From the NCBI GenBank assembly GCA_947503305.1, contig CANNDF010000001.1:744001-808000 (forward strand): a stretch of DNA of 64,000 nucleotides, read 5' to 3'. Source of the DNA: an uncultured Dokdonia sp. GTDB lineage: Bacteria > Bacteroidota > Bacteroidia > Flavobacteriales > Flavobacteriaceae. The position numbers and the translations under genes were made by a program. Shown here in pieces: positions 27,106 through 35,458 of this stretch; position 1 is the first letter of the stretch; every line of letters begins with the position of its first letter. Under the pieces are notes generated by a model. It was not told where the DNA came from and made no database searches. It was given only the letters and a program-made list of their open reading frames with translations.

Positions 27106-27486
27106 TTAATATTCACTAGGTAACATCAAGGTATCATTTACAAAAAATAATCGCAATTCATCCAGCGGAAAATCAGTTGCCCTATAGCCGTGTTTTTGCA
27201 AAATATTGTCATTGCCATCACTATAAATTATCTCAGCTTCATAACCTGTAAAATCTTGTTTTTCTTCGTGCAATCTTTTGAAGTCGATGGTTATAAATTC
27301 GCTTCGGTTCATCAAACTTTTTGCGATTACCGACGTGTCCGTAATGAGCCAAAAACATTCGGCAACCTCGGTAAGGTATTTAAGTCCATCGGTAAATCTT
27401 GTTCTAATGAGCGGTAAGGAATAGAACATTTCTGTTCCACTAAAATATTGCAATCGCTCTTTTATTTCGTTAACTTGTGTGTTCAT
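27106..27486 (-). CDS. DUF6876-like hypothetical protein
   Basis: A 126-aa protein with the conserved beginning LQYFSGTEMFYSLPLIRTRF and GLKYLTEVAECFWLITD that I associate with DUF6876 proteins, common in Bacteroidota ICEs. The fold and function are unknown to me. Lies between ssb and the 65-aa gene in a minus-strand unit. Confidence 0.6.
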   Translation of the reverse strand: MNTQVNEIKERLQYFSGTEMFYSLPLIRTRFTDGLKYLTEVAECFWLITDTSVIAKSLMNRSEFITIDFKRLHEEKQDFTGYEAEIIYSDGNDNILQKHGYRATDFPLDELRLFFVNDTLMLPSEY

Positions 27487-27565
27487 TGTTTGCTATTTTT
27501 TAAGTGTGAATAATGAAAAAGAGGGCGCATCTTTCGACGGTTACGCCCTCTTTCATTTTTAACCA

Positions 27566-27910
27566 TTACTTGTCGTCTTTGCTTCCAAGTAATAGGATTT
27601 CATCTGCTACCACTTCAGTAACATAGCGTTGATTTCCATCATCGGTTGTGTAGGTTCTTGTTTTCAGTTTACCTACAATGCCAACTTCTTTACCTTTGCC
27701 AACATATTTCTCTACGATTTCGGCAGTTTTGCCCCAGGCTACAATTGTATGCCAATTCGTGTCTGTTTGCTTTTCGCCTTTACTGTCTTTGTAATACTCA
27801 TTTGTGGCTAGTGAAAAACGGGCTACTTTCTTTCCGCTTTCAAGGTTCGTAATTGTTGGTTCTTGTCCAACATTTCCAATTAACTGTACGTGATTTTTAA
27901 TAGTACTCAT
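27566..27910 (-). CDS. ssb: Single-stranded DNA-binding protein
   Basis: A 114-aa OB-fold protein: NHVQLIGNVGQEPTIT, KVARFSLATNEYYKDSKGE, NWHTIVAWGKTAEIVEKYV and VGKLKTRTYTTDDG are the standard Ssb landmarks. It lacks the acidic C-terminal tail (DDDIPF type) of housekeeping SSB, as is common in ICE-borne copies, so it may not recruit the host replisome. It probably protects the transferred strand. Confidence 0.9.
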   Translation of the reverse strand: MSTIKNHVQLIGNVGQEPTITNLESGKKVARFSLATNEYYKDSKGEKQTDTNWHTIVAWGKTAEIVEKYVGKGKEVGIVGKLKTRTYTTDDGNQRYVTEVVADEILLLGSKDDK

Positions 27911-28311
27911 AATAAAATATTTAAGTGATTTATATTTCCCCTATTGATTTAAAACAGATTAAATTTTAAGGGGTGTTTGTTCTTTTCTTTCGTGCATCGC
28001 ACAATGGATAGAGTGGGTTTTGTCAAGACTTTTAGGGAATAAATCAGGTGTGTTTGCGACGTAGAAAAATGCTCGCATTTTCTAGGAAGTAGAAACCTTG
28101 TTTTTCACTAAAACTTGTATAGTCTTGACAAGTTCCATAAGGGCATTAGCAATTCTTTTAAACGCAGTTGCGTTTGAGCGTACCGGCAGTTAAGCGAGAT
28201 AAGTAGCTGTGGTTAAATTAGAATTGGTTATGTCGTGCCTGTTTTTCGACGACCCGAAAAACAACATAGGCTTTATCCATTATAAACCCCTTAAAATGTG
28301 TAAGACAGCGG

Positions 28312-28377
28312 TTCGGTTTTTAGGGATTTACGAGTGAAGGCTCAAGAAGACTTCGCCGAAAATCCCTAAAAACCGAA
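28312..28377. repeat. 18-bp perfect inverted repeat, 30-nt loop
   Basis: Arms TTCGGTTTTTAGGGATTT (28312-28329) and its exact complement at 28360-28377. It could form a very stable hairpin in RNA or single-stranded DNA; candidate second-strand origin or bidirectional transcription stop. Confidence 0.7.
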
Positions 28378-28428
28378 GTGATGGCTTTCCGATGAGAAAG
28401 CGGACTTAATTCACAATTTTTGCTCTGG

Positions 28429-28593
28429 AATGTAGTGTTCCTTCCCAGAGCATCGGGAAGGGTTAACGGAATGGAAAGCTAAAATTGGGGATTGTGTCCA
28501 AGACCTTTGTAGTGAAGCTCTTTTCCCGGAATGAAGTGGTTGCCTGCCTTTTTCGGCAGGCAGGCGTGGAATGTAGGGGAATGGGCTGAGTGG
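28429..28593 (+). repeat. Direct repeat copy A, left flank of 6-kb cargo
   Basis: It begins AATGTAGTGTTCCTTCCCAG and ends with GGGCTGAGTGG. It is nearly identical over most of its length to copy B at 34661-34802 in the same orientation. Copy A has an additional hairpin GCCTGCC/GGCAGGC of about 23 bp near 28542-28564. Confidence 0.85.
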
Positions 28594-28772
28594 ATAATGG
28601 AAAATAATCTAATTTATCTTCTAATAAATTCAGAATAATGAGGAAGAAACAGGTGAAATTTCACTGCTTATCGGACAATTCTACTTTTTAAGAAACATTT
28701 TATCCCGATTCAACTTTTTTACCTGAAAAAAGTAAGTTCTTTCAACAACCTTTATGGTCTATATGCCATAAT

Positions 28773-29987
28773 ATGAAAATAATAAGGATTGTTACAATTT
28801 TATTCATTAGTCTATTCTGTGTTGGTTGTTCAAATAAAATGAATACTATAAATAGTTATATAGGTTTCGATATCCCTGAAGATTCTATTGATAGCTATTT
28901 AGATGTAAAGATGAAATCTTTAAACATACCGGGCTTATCTATTGCCATTATCAATGACGGGAAAGTAGTCTATCACCAGACAAAAGGATATGCTGATATA
29001 GAAAACAAAAAGATTGTCACAAAAAAGACCATTTTTGAAGGAGCTTCTATATCAAAATCGGTATTTGCCTACTTTGTTATGAAGTTTGTGGAAGAAGGCA
29101 AATTAGATTTAGACAAACCTTTATATCAGTATATGGCATATCCAGATATTGCATATGATGAGCGCTACAAAGAGATAACTGCGCGAATGGTATTAAGTCA
29201 CCGTACAGGCTTCCCTAATTGGAGAGAGGATGAAAAAGATGGTTTATTAAAATTAAAATTTGACCCTGGTACTGATTATAGTTATTCAGGGGAAGGTTAT
29301 CAATACCTCGCATTAGTACTAAGACATATAGAGCATACGGATTGGAACGGTTTAGAGGCTGTTTTCCAAGAAAAAGTGGCACGTCCTCTAGAAATGAAAC
29401 ATACGGTATTCATTGAAAATGAATATACCGAAAAACACAAAGCTGCAGCTTACGTTCCTGAAGGGAGAGTGGATGTTGCTAATGACTACTGGTCAAAAAA
29501 AAGTAAAGGTATTTTTTCTGCTCCAGCTTCTATTCATTCAGAATCTATTGATTTTTCCAAATGGATGATTGCGGTTATGAATAAAGAAGGTTTATCTAAG
29601 GAGAGTTTTAATGAATTATTTTCACCTCACTCATTGGTAGATGAAACAGATTTTTACAATATCTATTACACACTTGGTTTTAGCACTCCAGAGATTCCTC
29701 TAACCGATATTTACCTACACGGAGGTAATAATATTGGCTTTACGTCTTGGTTCGCTTTAGATAGCAATAAAAAATGGGGCTATGTTCTTTTCACCAACTC
29801 TGAATTTGGGGAACAATTAGGTGAAGAATTATTATTCTATCTTCTTGCTGGACCTGATAAAACAAAATTTTATTTAACTCTAGGATTTGTATTATTATTA
29901 GTTATACTAGTTGCTCGATATGTTGTAATACGCATCATTCGAAGAATCAAAATAAGGAAACAAGTCGCTAAAATTAAAGAGAAATAA
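28773..29987 (+). CDS. Serine hydrolase lipoprotein, beta-lactamase-like, with C-terminal TM
   Basis: A 404-aa class-C beta-lactamase/penicillin-binding-like serine hydrolase. The signal peptide ends in lipobox CVGCS (Cys near residue 19). The active-site SxxK is SISK (near residues 93-96) and the Tyr motif is YSYSGEGYQYL (near 170). A third block HGGNNIGFTSW corresponds to the HxG/KTG-like element. After residue 360 comes a membrane helix and a basic tail, so the enzyme may be anchored at both ends. It opens the 6-kb cargo and is followed 33 bp later by a LytS-type kinase, suggesting a shared operon. The substrate is unknown. Confidence 0.75.
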   Translation: MKIIRIVTILFISLFCVGCSNKMNTINSYIGFDIPEDSIDSYLDVKMKSLNIPGLSIAIINDGKVVYHQTKGYADIENKKIVTKKTIFEGASISKSVFAYFVMKFVEEGKLDLDKPLYQYMAYPDIAYDERYKEITARMVLSHRTGFPNWREDEKDGLLKLKFDPGTDYSYSGEGYQYLALVLRHIEHTDWNGLEAVFQEKVARPLEMKHTVFIENEYTEKHKAAAYVPEGRVDVANDYWSKKSKGIFSAPASIHSESIDFSKWMIAVMNKEGLSKESFNELFSPHSLVDETDFYNIYYTLGFSTPEIPLTDIYLHGGNNIGFTSWFALDSNKKWGYVLFTNSEFGEQLGEELLFYLLAGPDKTKFYLTLGFVLLLVILVARYVVIRIIRRIKIRKQVAKIKEK

Positions 29988-30020
29988 ATTTCTATCTTAC
30001 TATGGGTATTAATTTAAGTA

Positions 30021-31043
30021 ATGAATAACATAAAATTCAACAAAACAGATTATCAGCTTCTAGTAGTTTATTTTTTAGTCTATTGGATTTGGAACATTTT
30101 TGATAGTTATTTCACAACGAGTAGTTTCTCTTCTTTGGAATATTTTGTCAAAATTCCTATACGCATCATTCAAATGATTACTCTTTTATGGTTCATTAAA
30201 TGGGTAATAGAGACATTTCTTATTAAATTCAAAAGTTATATAGCTTTGTTTGGTATTGGTATTTTTGGTCTCTTTGCCATTGGTTTTTGTTTCTTCCTTT
30301 TAAATAGATATTACATTCCCTATGGATATGTAAAGTGGGAAGAACTTCCCTCCGTACCAAAAACCATACTTTTTAATGTTGAAGATTCCATCATAAATGT
30401 CTCAATGCCTTTGGTACTCTTATTTGGCAAAAAGTATTACAACTATAGAGAAGACCAACTTCAACGTCTTAACGAACAAAAAGAACTCGAATTAAAGGTG
30501 CTACGAGCACAATTCGACCCTCATTTCTTGTACAATAGTCTTAACACCATTGATGCTTTGGTAGATTATTCCTCTAAAGAAACCATCAAAAAGTACATTT
30601 CTAATTTAGCGGCTTTATATCGATACCTAATTCATACCAAAGATGAAGAAGTAGTCTCACTTGAAGCTGAGTTAGCACTTGCCGACAACTACTTTTTTTT
30701 AATAGAAACACGTTTTGAAGGAGATTATGAATTTGATATTGTGAAGCATAATACATATAAGGACAAGTACCTGCCTAGTGGAGCCCTGCTAACCTCCATT
30801 GAAAATGTAGTTAAGCATAACACCGCTGAAAACGGTACTCTTGTAACCACAAAAATTCATATTGAAAAAGAAAAAATCAGAGTGGTAAATAATAAATCTA
30901 ATCAGCAACCAAAAGAATCTTTTGGTACTGGTTTGGAGAACCTAAAAAAACGATATCAATTGTTAGCTGATAAAACAATGCAAGTTATTGATAATGAAGA
31001 GGAGTTTATTTTGGAACTACCTTTGCTTAATATAATTGAATAA
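30021..31043 (+). CDS. LytS-type sensor histidine kinase
   Basis: A 340-aa membrane kinase with four hydrophobic segments (about residues 12-33, 45-65, 72-95, 120-140) and a cytoplasmic His_kinase domain (PF06580): LRAQFDPHFLYNSLNTIDAL with the phospho-acceptor His, ALLTSIENVVKHN as N-box and GTGLENLKKRYQLL as the G-box. This fold always pairs with LytTR regulators; one follows 15 bp downstream. Confidence 0.85.
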   Translation: MNNIKFNKTDYQLLVVYFLVYWIWNIFDSYFTTSSFSSLEYFVKIPIRIIQMITLLWFIKWVIETFLIKFKSYIALFGIGIFGLFAIGFCFFLLNRYYIPYGYVKWEELPSVPKTILFNVEDSIINVSMPLVLLFGKKYYNYREDQLQRLNEQKELELKVLRAQFDPHFLYNSLNTIDALVDYSSKETIKKYISNLAALYRYLIHTKDEEVVSLEAELALADNYFFLIETRFEGDYEFDIVKHNTYKDKYLPSGALLTSIENVVKHNTAENGTLVTTKIHIEKEKIRVVNNKSNQQPKESFGTGLENLKKRYQLLADKTMQVIDNEEEFILELPLLNIIE

Positions 31044-31058
31044 TAGTAACGATTACGA

Positions 31059-31817
31059 ATGAATGTTTTAATAATAGAAGATGAAATACCAGCGTATAAA
31101 AAGCTTTTAAATTATATTGCTAATTATTTGGGGAGTAACTTTTCGCATACGCACGTTCGCACTGTAAAAGATGGAATAGTAGCTTTAAATAATGCTGAAT
31201 ACTATGCACTCGTTTTTGCAGATATCAAGATTTTGGGCGGTACATCATTTGATATTTTTAAAGAAGTTGCATTTTCAATACCTGTTATCTTCTGTACGGC
31301 CTATGATGAACATTTGCGGAAAGCTTTTCAAACCAATGGAATTGCATATATCTTAAAACCGTATTCTCAGCAAGAATTAAATAATGCCATAAAAAAATTT
31401 GAAACACTTTTTGAGACAAAACCGTATGATAAAAATATGTTTGAGGAATTTAAGGCATTATTAGAAAGTAAAGACAAAGTCTACAAAAGGCGTTTCACCG
31501 TAAAGAAAAAAGAGGGTATAAAACTCATTGATGTTGAAAACATCTGTCTAATTGAAGCCTTTGGAGATTTATGCAAACTATATGATGAAAAAGGTAAACT
31601 TCATATAATTTCTAAAAGCTTAGGAGTTGTTTTTCCTGAATTAAACCCTAATCAATTTTTTAAGATAAATCGTAGTCAAATAGTGCACATCAATTATATT
31701 GAAAATATCTCACCGCATAGTAAAAATAGGTTGTATCTTAAAATAAGGAATATAAAAGACCAAGCAATAACAAGTTCTACGATTACAAAGAACTTTAGAG
31801 TCTGGCTAGAACAATAA
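31059..31817 (+). CDS. LytTR-family response regulator
   Basis: A 252-aa regulator with a receiver domain (residues 1-120; IIEDE start, phospho-Asp in LVFADIKILGG, Lys in YILKPYS) and a LytTR DNA-binding domain (about 145-250; LIEAFGDLCKLYDEKGK, FFKINRSQIVHINYI). It forms a two-component system with the upstream kinase and probably controls the adjacent hydrolase genes. Confidence 0.85.
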   Translation: MNVLIIEDEIPAYKKLLNYIANYLGSNFSHTHVRTVKDGIVALNNAEYYALVFADIKILGGTSFDIFKEVAFSIPVIFCTAYDEHLRKAFQTNGIAYILKPYSQQELNNAIKKFETLFETKPYDKNMFEEFKALLESKDKVYKRRFTVKKKEGIKLIDVENICLIEAFGDLCKLYDEKGKLHIISKSLGVVFPELNPNQFFKINRSQIVHINYIENISPHSKNRLYLKIRNIKDQAITSSTITKNFRVWLEQ

Positions 31818-31932
31818 TTCTCCATCGCCATTTTAGCCCTTTTCATTCCCTCTTTAACTAGTTTCAACTTTTTTCGATTTTAATAATTGATGTTAAACTG
31901 CATTTTAGCACTTTAATTAAAAGTATTCATCA

Positions 31933-33117
31933 ATGAAAAATCGTTTTTTAATCGCCCTTTTCTTAGTCACTTTTCTTTTTAATTCCTGCAATTTATTTGG
32001 ACAAGACAAACCCATAGGTCAAATTCCTTTCACCTTAAATGACTATGGTCTTATGACAATAAGCCTGAAAATAAATAGTATAGATGTTTCAAACTTTATT
32101 TTAGATACGGGTTCTTCCGTTACTGTTATCGATAGGGCAATAGCTAAACAATTAGAATTATCATTACACGAGGAAGGTGCAAAATTAACAGGAGCTTCAG
32201 GAGTTAATAATGATGTAATAAAGACTCAAAAACAACACATTTCTTTACACCAAAAAATAGAGTTAAAAGAAATTGAAATGTATGTTACGGACCTATCAAA
32301 TTTAGACGGAGTCAATGGCCTGATAGGGTTTGACCTATTTAAGGAAAATGTCACCGAAACTAATTTTGACACAAAAACTATATACTTTTATAGGCGTAAG
32401 GGCAAGCCAGATACTAAAGGCTATACAGCTATAAATTTTTCAGAATCTTTCTGTACTCCCGAAATAAAAATTTCTGCATCCCTTCCTAATAATGAATCAT
32501 TTTCAGGAAAAGTGCTGTTTGATACTGGAAATGTAGCTGTACCATTAATTTTCAATTCACCATTTGTAAATAACAACACACTTCCAACAAAGTTTGATAA
32601 ACTAATTAGTACAGAGTCCAGAGGGATTAGTAGTGTTGAAAAAAAATCTGATAAAGGTGTCATTCCATTTATAAAAATTAAAAAATTTAAAGTATCGGAA
32701 ATTCCTGTCGCGCTCTCCAATGCACAAGAAGGGATGTCATCGAAAGAAGCTTATATGGGTAATCTTGGGCTTGAATACATAAGTAAATTCAATTTTATAC
32801 TTGACTACAATAAGAAGAAAATCTATTTAAAACCAAATAAATCTTTCAACGATGCTTTCAATTTTCCATTAAGTGGTATCCGATTAGAAAAGAAGAAGAA
32901 AGGAATTTTTATTAGGTCAATTTCTAAGCCTAGTATGGCCGCTGAAAAAGGTCTTAAAGCTGGTCAAGAATTAATCTCTATTAATGGCTTTAAAGATGAG
33001 GATATTCGGTTTTATAAAGACGTATTAAAAAATGAAGGGCAAGAAGTTACTATTGTCGTAAAATTAGAAGATGAAACACTAAAAACTGTGATAATTATTT
33101 TGAAAAGGTTGATTTGA
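31933..33117 (+). CDS. Secreted retropepsin-like aspartyl protease with PDZ domain
   Basis: A 394-aa exported protein with two aspartyl-protease half-domains, FILDTGSSVTVID (about residues 56-68) and VLFDTGNVAVPLIF (about 195-208), each holding the catalytic DTG, and a C-terminal PDZ domain (about 300-394; KGLKAGQELISINGF). The N-terminus is a signal peptide that could also be a lipoprotein signal (FNSC). Homologues are envelope proteases of Bacteroidota. It stands between the two-component pair and a second serine hydrolase on the same strand. Confidence 0.8.
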   Translation: MKNRFLIALFLVTFLFNSCNLFGQDKPIGQIPFTLNDYGLMTISLKINSIDVSNFILDTGSSVTVIDRAIAKQLELSLHEEGAKLTGASGVNNDVIKTQKQHISLHQKIELKEIEMYVTDLSNLDGVNGLIGFDLFKENVTETNFDTKTIYFYRRKGKPDTKGYTAINFSESFCTPEIKISASLPNNESFSGKVLFDTGNVAVPLIFNSPFVNNNTLPTKFDKLISTESRGISSVEKKSDKGVIPFIKIKKFKVSEIPVALSNAQEGMSSKEAYMGNLGLEYISKFNFILDYNKKKIYLKPNKSFNDAFNFPLSGIRLEKKKKGIFIRSISKPSMAAEKGLKAGQELISINGFKDEDIRFYKDVLKNEGQEVTIVVKLEDETLKTVIIILKRLI

Positions 33118-33188
33118 AATTTCTATATTTTTTAACTTAAATAGAGAACATCGCATATAAGTGAGTATTATTAAAACCGAGTAACTCA

Positions 33189-34598
33189 ATGAACAAGAAA
33201 TTAACAATCATAATATTTATTTTGAGCTTGAACACGACTTATTCACAAACTAATTTTACTAAAAAGATAGACTCGTTAATGCATCAAGCAAATGATTTAG
33301 GCATTTTTAATGGACGTGTACTTGTCGTAAAAAATTGTGGAATTATCTATGACGCGGCAATAGGCTTTTCTGATACCAATAAGAATTTACTCCACAAAAA
33401 CTCAACTATGCCAGTTGGTTCCATTGCAAAGGAATTCAATGCAGTGGGAATAATGATGTTAGCCGAACAAAGCAAGTTGAGTATCGAAGATACTATTACA
33501 AAGTATATTTCTAATTTACCTAATTATGCTAAAAGAATTAAAATAAAACACCTTTTGAATTATACTAGTGGTCTACCAAGGCACAATAAAAATCTCAGTT
33601 ATCAATCTGGTATGCAGAAAATCAAAGACCTAAAGGAATTAGAGTTTAACCCAGGAACTGGCTATAGTTACAGTTATTTTAATGTCATACTTCAAATTAA
33701 AATCATTGAAAATATTACTGGTCTTACGTATAAGAATTTTCTTCAAAATTATATTTTTAAACCTTATAAAATCAAAGGTGGAGAAGTAATAAAGAATAAT
33801 GAACTTAAGCCTAATATGGCACATTCATTTGACAATGACTTTAACGAAACCACCTTTGAACACGGAGGCAATTCTATGTATTTCTCACTTGGGGATTTGT
33901 ATAATTGGGTTAAGGCCTTACACCACACAGAGATGATTAGTAATGAATCAAAAAAGATTCTATCAAGAAGCTTTAATAAAGATTCAGAATCCAGCCTTGG
34001 GTTTATTAAGGTGGTAAATGGAGAAATTGCAGCACAATCTCATCACGGTTCAGGCGATAACTATGAAGCTGTTATATATGTTGATAATGTAAATGAGATA
34101 GAAATTATCCTGATGTCCAATAATCAAAATTTCAAACTTTGGCAACTTAAGGACGCTATTGTCAACATTCTGAATAAAAAGAACTTTGAATTACCGAAAA
34201 AATCAATCTACTTGGATATTAGAGGAAAACTATTGGATAATTTTTCAAATGGAATTAGTTTCTATAATAATTTAAAAGAGAATCATTCAAAAGTATATGA
34301 TATGGATAGTGAGGTGTATGATTTGTATAGTACTGGAAACTATTTAATGCGTAGAGAAAGATTTGAGGATGCAATTAAAATTTTTCATATAAGTGCGAGT
34401 ACAGAATTTCAGGATAAAGGTGGAATTTCATACTCATATTCATTAATTGGAGATTGTTATAGAATGATGAACGATTATTCAATGGCAATAATCTATTATA
34501 AAAAAGCTATTGAATTAGAACCAAAAAATAAGGCCTTAAAAGCTAAATTAAAAACGGTATTGTCTAAAATAGAATCTGTCGGGCAAAAGGGAAATTAA
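33189..34598 (+). CDS. Secreted serine hydrolase with C-terminal TPR
   Basis: A 469-aa exported enzyme of the beta-lactamase-like serine hydrolase family. Signal peptide at residues 1-19, SxxK motif SIAK within PVGSIAKEFNAVG (near residues 79-84), Tyr motif YSYSYFNVI (near 160) and HHGSGDNYEAVI as the third block. A tetratricopeptide segment at about residues 380-460 (SYSLIGDCYRMMNDYSMAIIYYKKAIELEP in part) follows. It is a second copy of the enzyme class at 28773 but with a different tail, closing the cargo just before repeat copy B. Confidence 0.75.
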   Translation: MNKKLTIIIFILSLNTTYSQTNFTKKIDSLMHQANDLGIFNGRVLVVKNCGIIYDAAIGFSDTNKNLLHKNSTMPVGSIAKEFNAVGIMMLAEQSKLSIEDTITKYISNLPNYAKRIKIKHLLNYTSGLPRHNKNLSYQSGMQKIKDLKELEFNPGTGYSYSYFNVILQIKIIENITGLTYKNFLQNYIFKPYKIKGGEVIKNNELKPNMAHSFDNDFNETTFEHGGNSMYFSLGDLYNWVKALHHTEMISNESKKILSRSFNKDSESSLGFIKVVNGEIAAQSHHGSGDNYEAVIYVDNVNEIEIILMSNNQNFKLWQLKDAIVNILNKKNFELPKKSIYLDIRGKLLDNFSNGISFYNNLKENHSKVYDMDSEVYDLYSTGNYLMRRERFEDAIKIFHISASTEFQDKGGISYSYSLIGDCYRMMNDYSMAIIYYKKAIELEPKNKALKAKLKTVLSKIESVGQKGN

Positions 34599-34660
34599 AA
34601 TAACTACTACTAATAGGGGTGTCTGATTTAAAAGTGGATATAATTCCCAATTGGTTATGT

Positions 34661-34802
34661 AATGTAGTGTTCCTTCCCAGAGTATCGGGAAGGGTTAACG
34701 GAATGGAAAGCTAAAATTGGGGATTCTGTCCAAGACCTGTGAAGTGAAGCTCTTTTCCTGAAATGTAACTTTTCGCGAAATGTAGGGGAATGGACTGAGC
34801 GG
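34661..34802 (+). repeat. Direct repeat copy B, right flank of 6-kb cargo
   Basis: It matches copy A (28429-28593) over its whole length except for the missing hairpin insertion and scattered substitutions. The sequence TTTCGCGAAA lies in place of part of the insertion. The attachment site begins about 190 bp downstream. Confidence 0.85.
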
Positions 34803-34876
34803 CAACTCATTATAAATTTTTTAATTAAGTATTAGAAATTATTTCATACCAAATGGTATCAATTAAAAAGAATTTC

Positions 34877-34884
34877 TATCTTTG
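34877..34884 (+). promoter_or_regulatory. Possible Bacteroidota -7 box TATCTTTG
   Basis: A match to TAnnTTTG on the plus strand, 22 nt after a palindromic ATACCAAATGGTAT (34847-34861). No TTTG -33 box is visible, and no gene follows before the tRNA-Asp fragment. Confidence 0.3.
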
Positions 34885-34994
34885 CACTCGACGAAAAAAG
34901 TTGAACTATCAATCATTAGTAAATAGGTCACAAATCGTCAACATTAATGAAGATATTTGGCAGAAGTGCCACAGCGACTGGGCTCGCTGAGCAA

Positions 34995-35017
34995 GGTTCG
35001 AGTCCCGTCCAGACCGC
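34995..35017 (+). other. tRNA-Asp 3' fragment, attachment site of the ICE
   Basis: The sequence GGTTCGAGTCCCGTCCAGAC and the following CGC correspond to the T-loop, T-stem and acceptor 3' strand of a Flavobacteriaceae tRNA-Asp. The rest of the tRNA is absent: the preceding 60 nt do not pair as a D or anticodon arm. A strong terminator follows directly, as after a real tRNA. This is the displaced 3' end expected when an ICE integrates into tRNA-Asp, with the restored gene at the other end, outside the window. Confidence 0.65.
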
Positions 35018-35020
35018 AAA

Positions 35021-35047
35021 AAAAAGCCCACAGTCTGTGGGCTTTTT
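35021..35047 (+). terminator. Terminator after the tRNA-Asp remnant
   Basis: A perfect stem AAAAAGCCCACA/TGTGGGCTTTTT with a 3-nt loop and U-tract. It probably belonged to the original host tRNA-Asp transcription unit. Confidence 0.85.
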
Positions 35048-35190
35048 ATTTAAGAAGTTGTGTTGTGTCACATAGGTGACCACAGGCTTTGTAGTTGAAG
35101 CCAATGAGAAGCTTTTCCTGTCATAAGGAGAGGCTTTTTTTGTATCTTAAAAGAAAGAATAAAAAAATAATGTAAAAGGAACAAAATTTC

Positions 35191-35220
35191 TTTTGATAGC
35201 AAGAAAAAAGTGTATATTTG
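35191..35220 (+). promoter_or_regulatory. Promoter of tRNA-Asn
   Basis: A -33 element TTTTG at 35191-35195 and a -7 element TATATTTG at 35213-35220 match the Bacteroidota consensus with TTTG and TAnnTTTG at the usual distance. The tRNA begins 44 nt further on. Confidence 0.75.
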
Positions 35221-35263
35221 CATCCGCTAATAAGGGAATACCCTTTTTATTTCTTATAGAAAT

Positions 35264-35337
35264 TCCTCCTTAGCTCAGTTGGTTAGAGCATCTGACTGTT
35301 AATCAGAGGGTCCTTGGTTCGAGCCCAAGAGGGGGAG
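35264..35337 (+). tRNA. tRNA-Asn (anticodon GUU)
   Basis: A complete cloverleaf. The acceptor stem TCCTCCT pairs with AGGGGGA, the anticodon arm is TCTGA CTGTTAA TCAGA with anticodon GTT at 35298-35300, and the T-arm is CTTGG TTCGAGC CCAAG. CCA is not encoded. A terminator hairpin follows. This is the only intact tRNA in the window. Confidence 0.97.
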
Positions 35338-35350
35338 CAAAGCAAACACA

Positions 35351-35385
35351 AGCCTTAACAAAAATGTTGAGGCTTTTGCTTTTTT
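35351..35385 (+). terminator. Terminator after tRNA-Asn
   Basis: A stem of AGCCT/AGGCT and AACA/TGTT with an internal mismatch, followed by TTTTGCTTTTTT. Confidence 0.8.
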
Positions 35386-35458
35386 ATCCTTGCACGTAAT
35401 TTGCACTCAGGTAGGCTTTGTGCATTTTCTTATCTGATTTTTCTGTCATCATCTCTGT

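Larger units (their letters stand above)
27911..28772. other. 860-bp non-coding region rich in inverted repeats
   Basis: No credible gene. It holds three secondary-structure blocks: TGTCAAGACT/AGTCTTGACA (28021-28030 and 28121-28130) enclosing a hairpin AGAAAAATGC/GCATTTTCT (28063-28083), an 18-bp perfect inverted repeat (28312-28329 and 28360-28377), and a repeat copy at 28429-28593 that recurs at 34661-34802. It separates the ICE backbone from the 6-kb cargo. Confidence 0.7.

Noticed and set aside
34937-35017. Complete tRNA-Asp gene
   Set aside because: Only the T-arm loop and acceptor 3' strand fit; D and anticodon arms cannot be formed from the upstream 60 nt.
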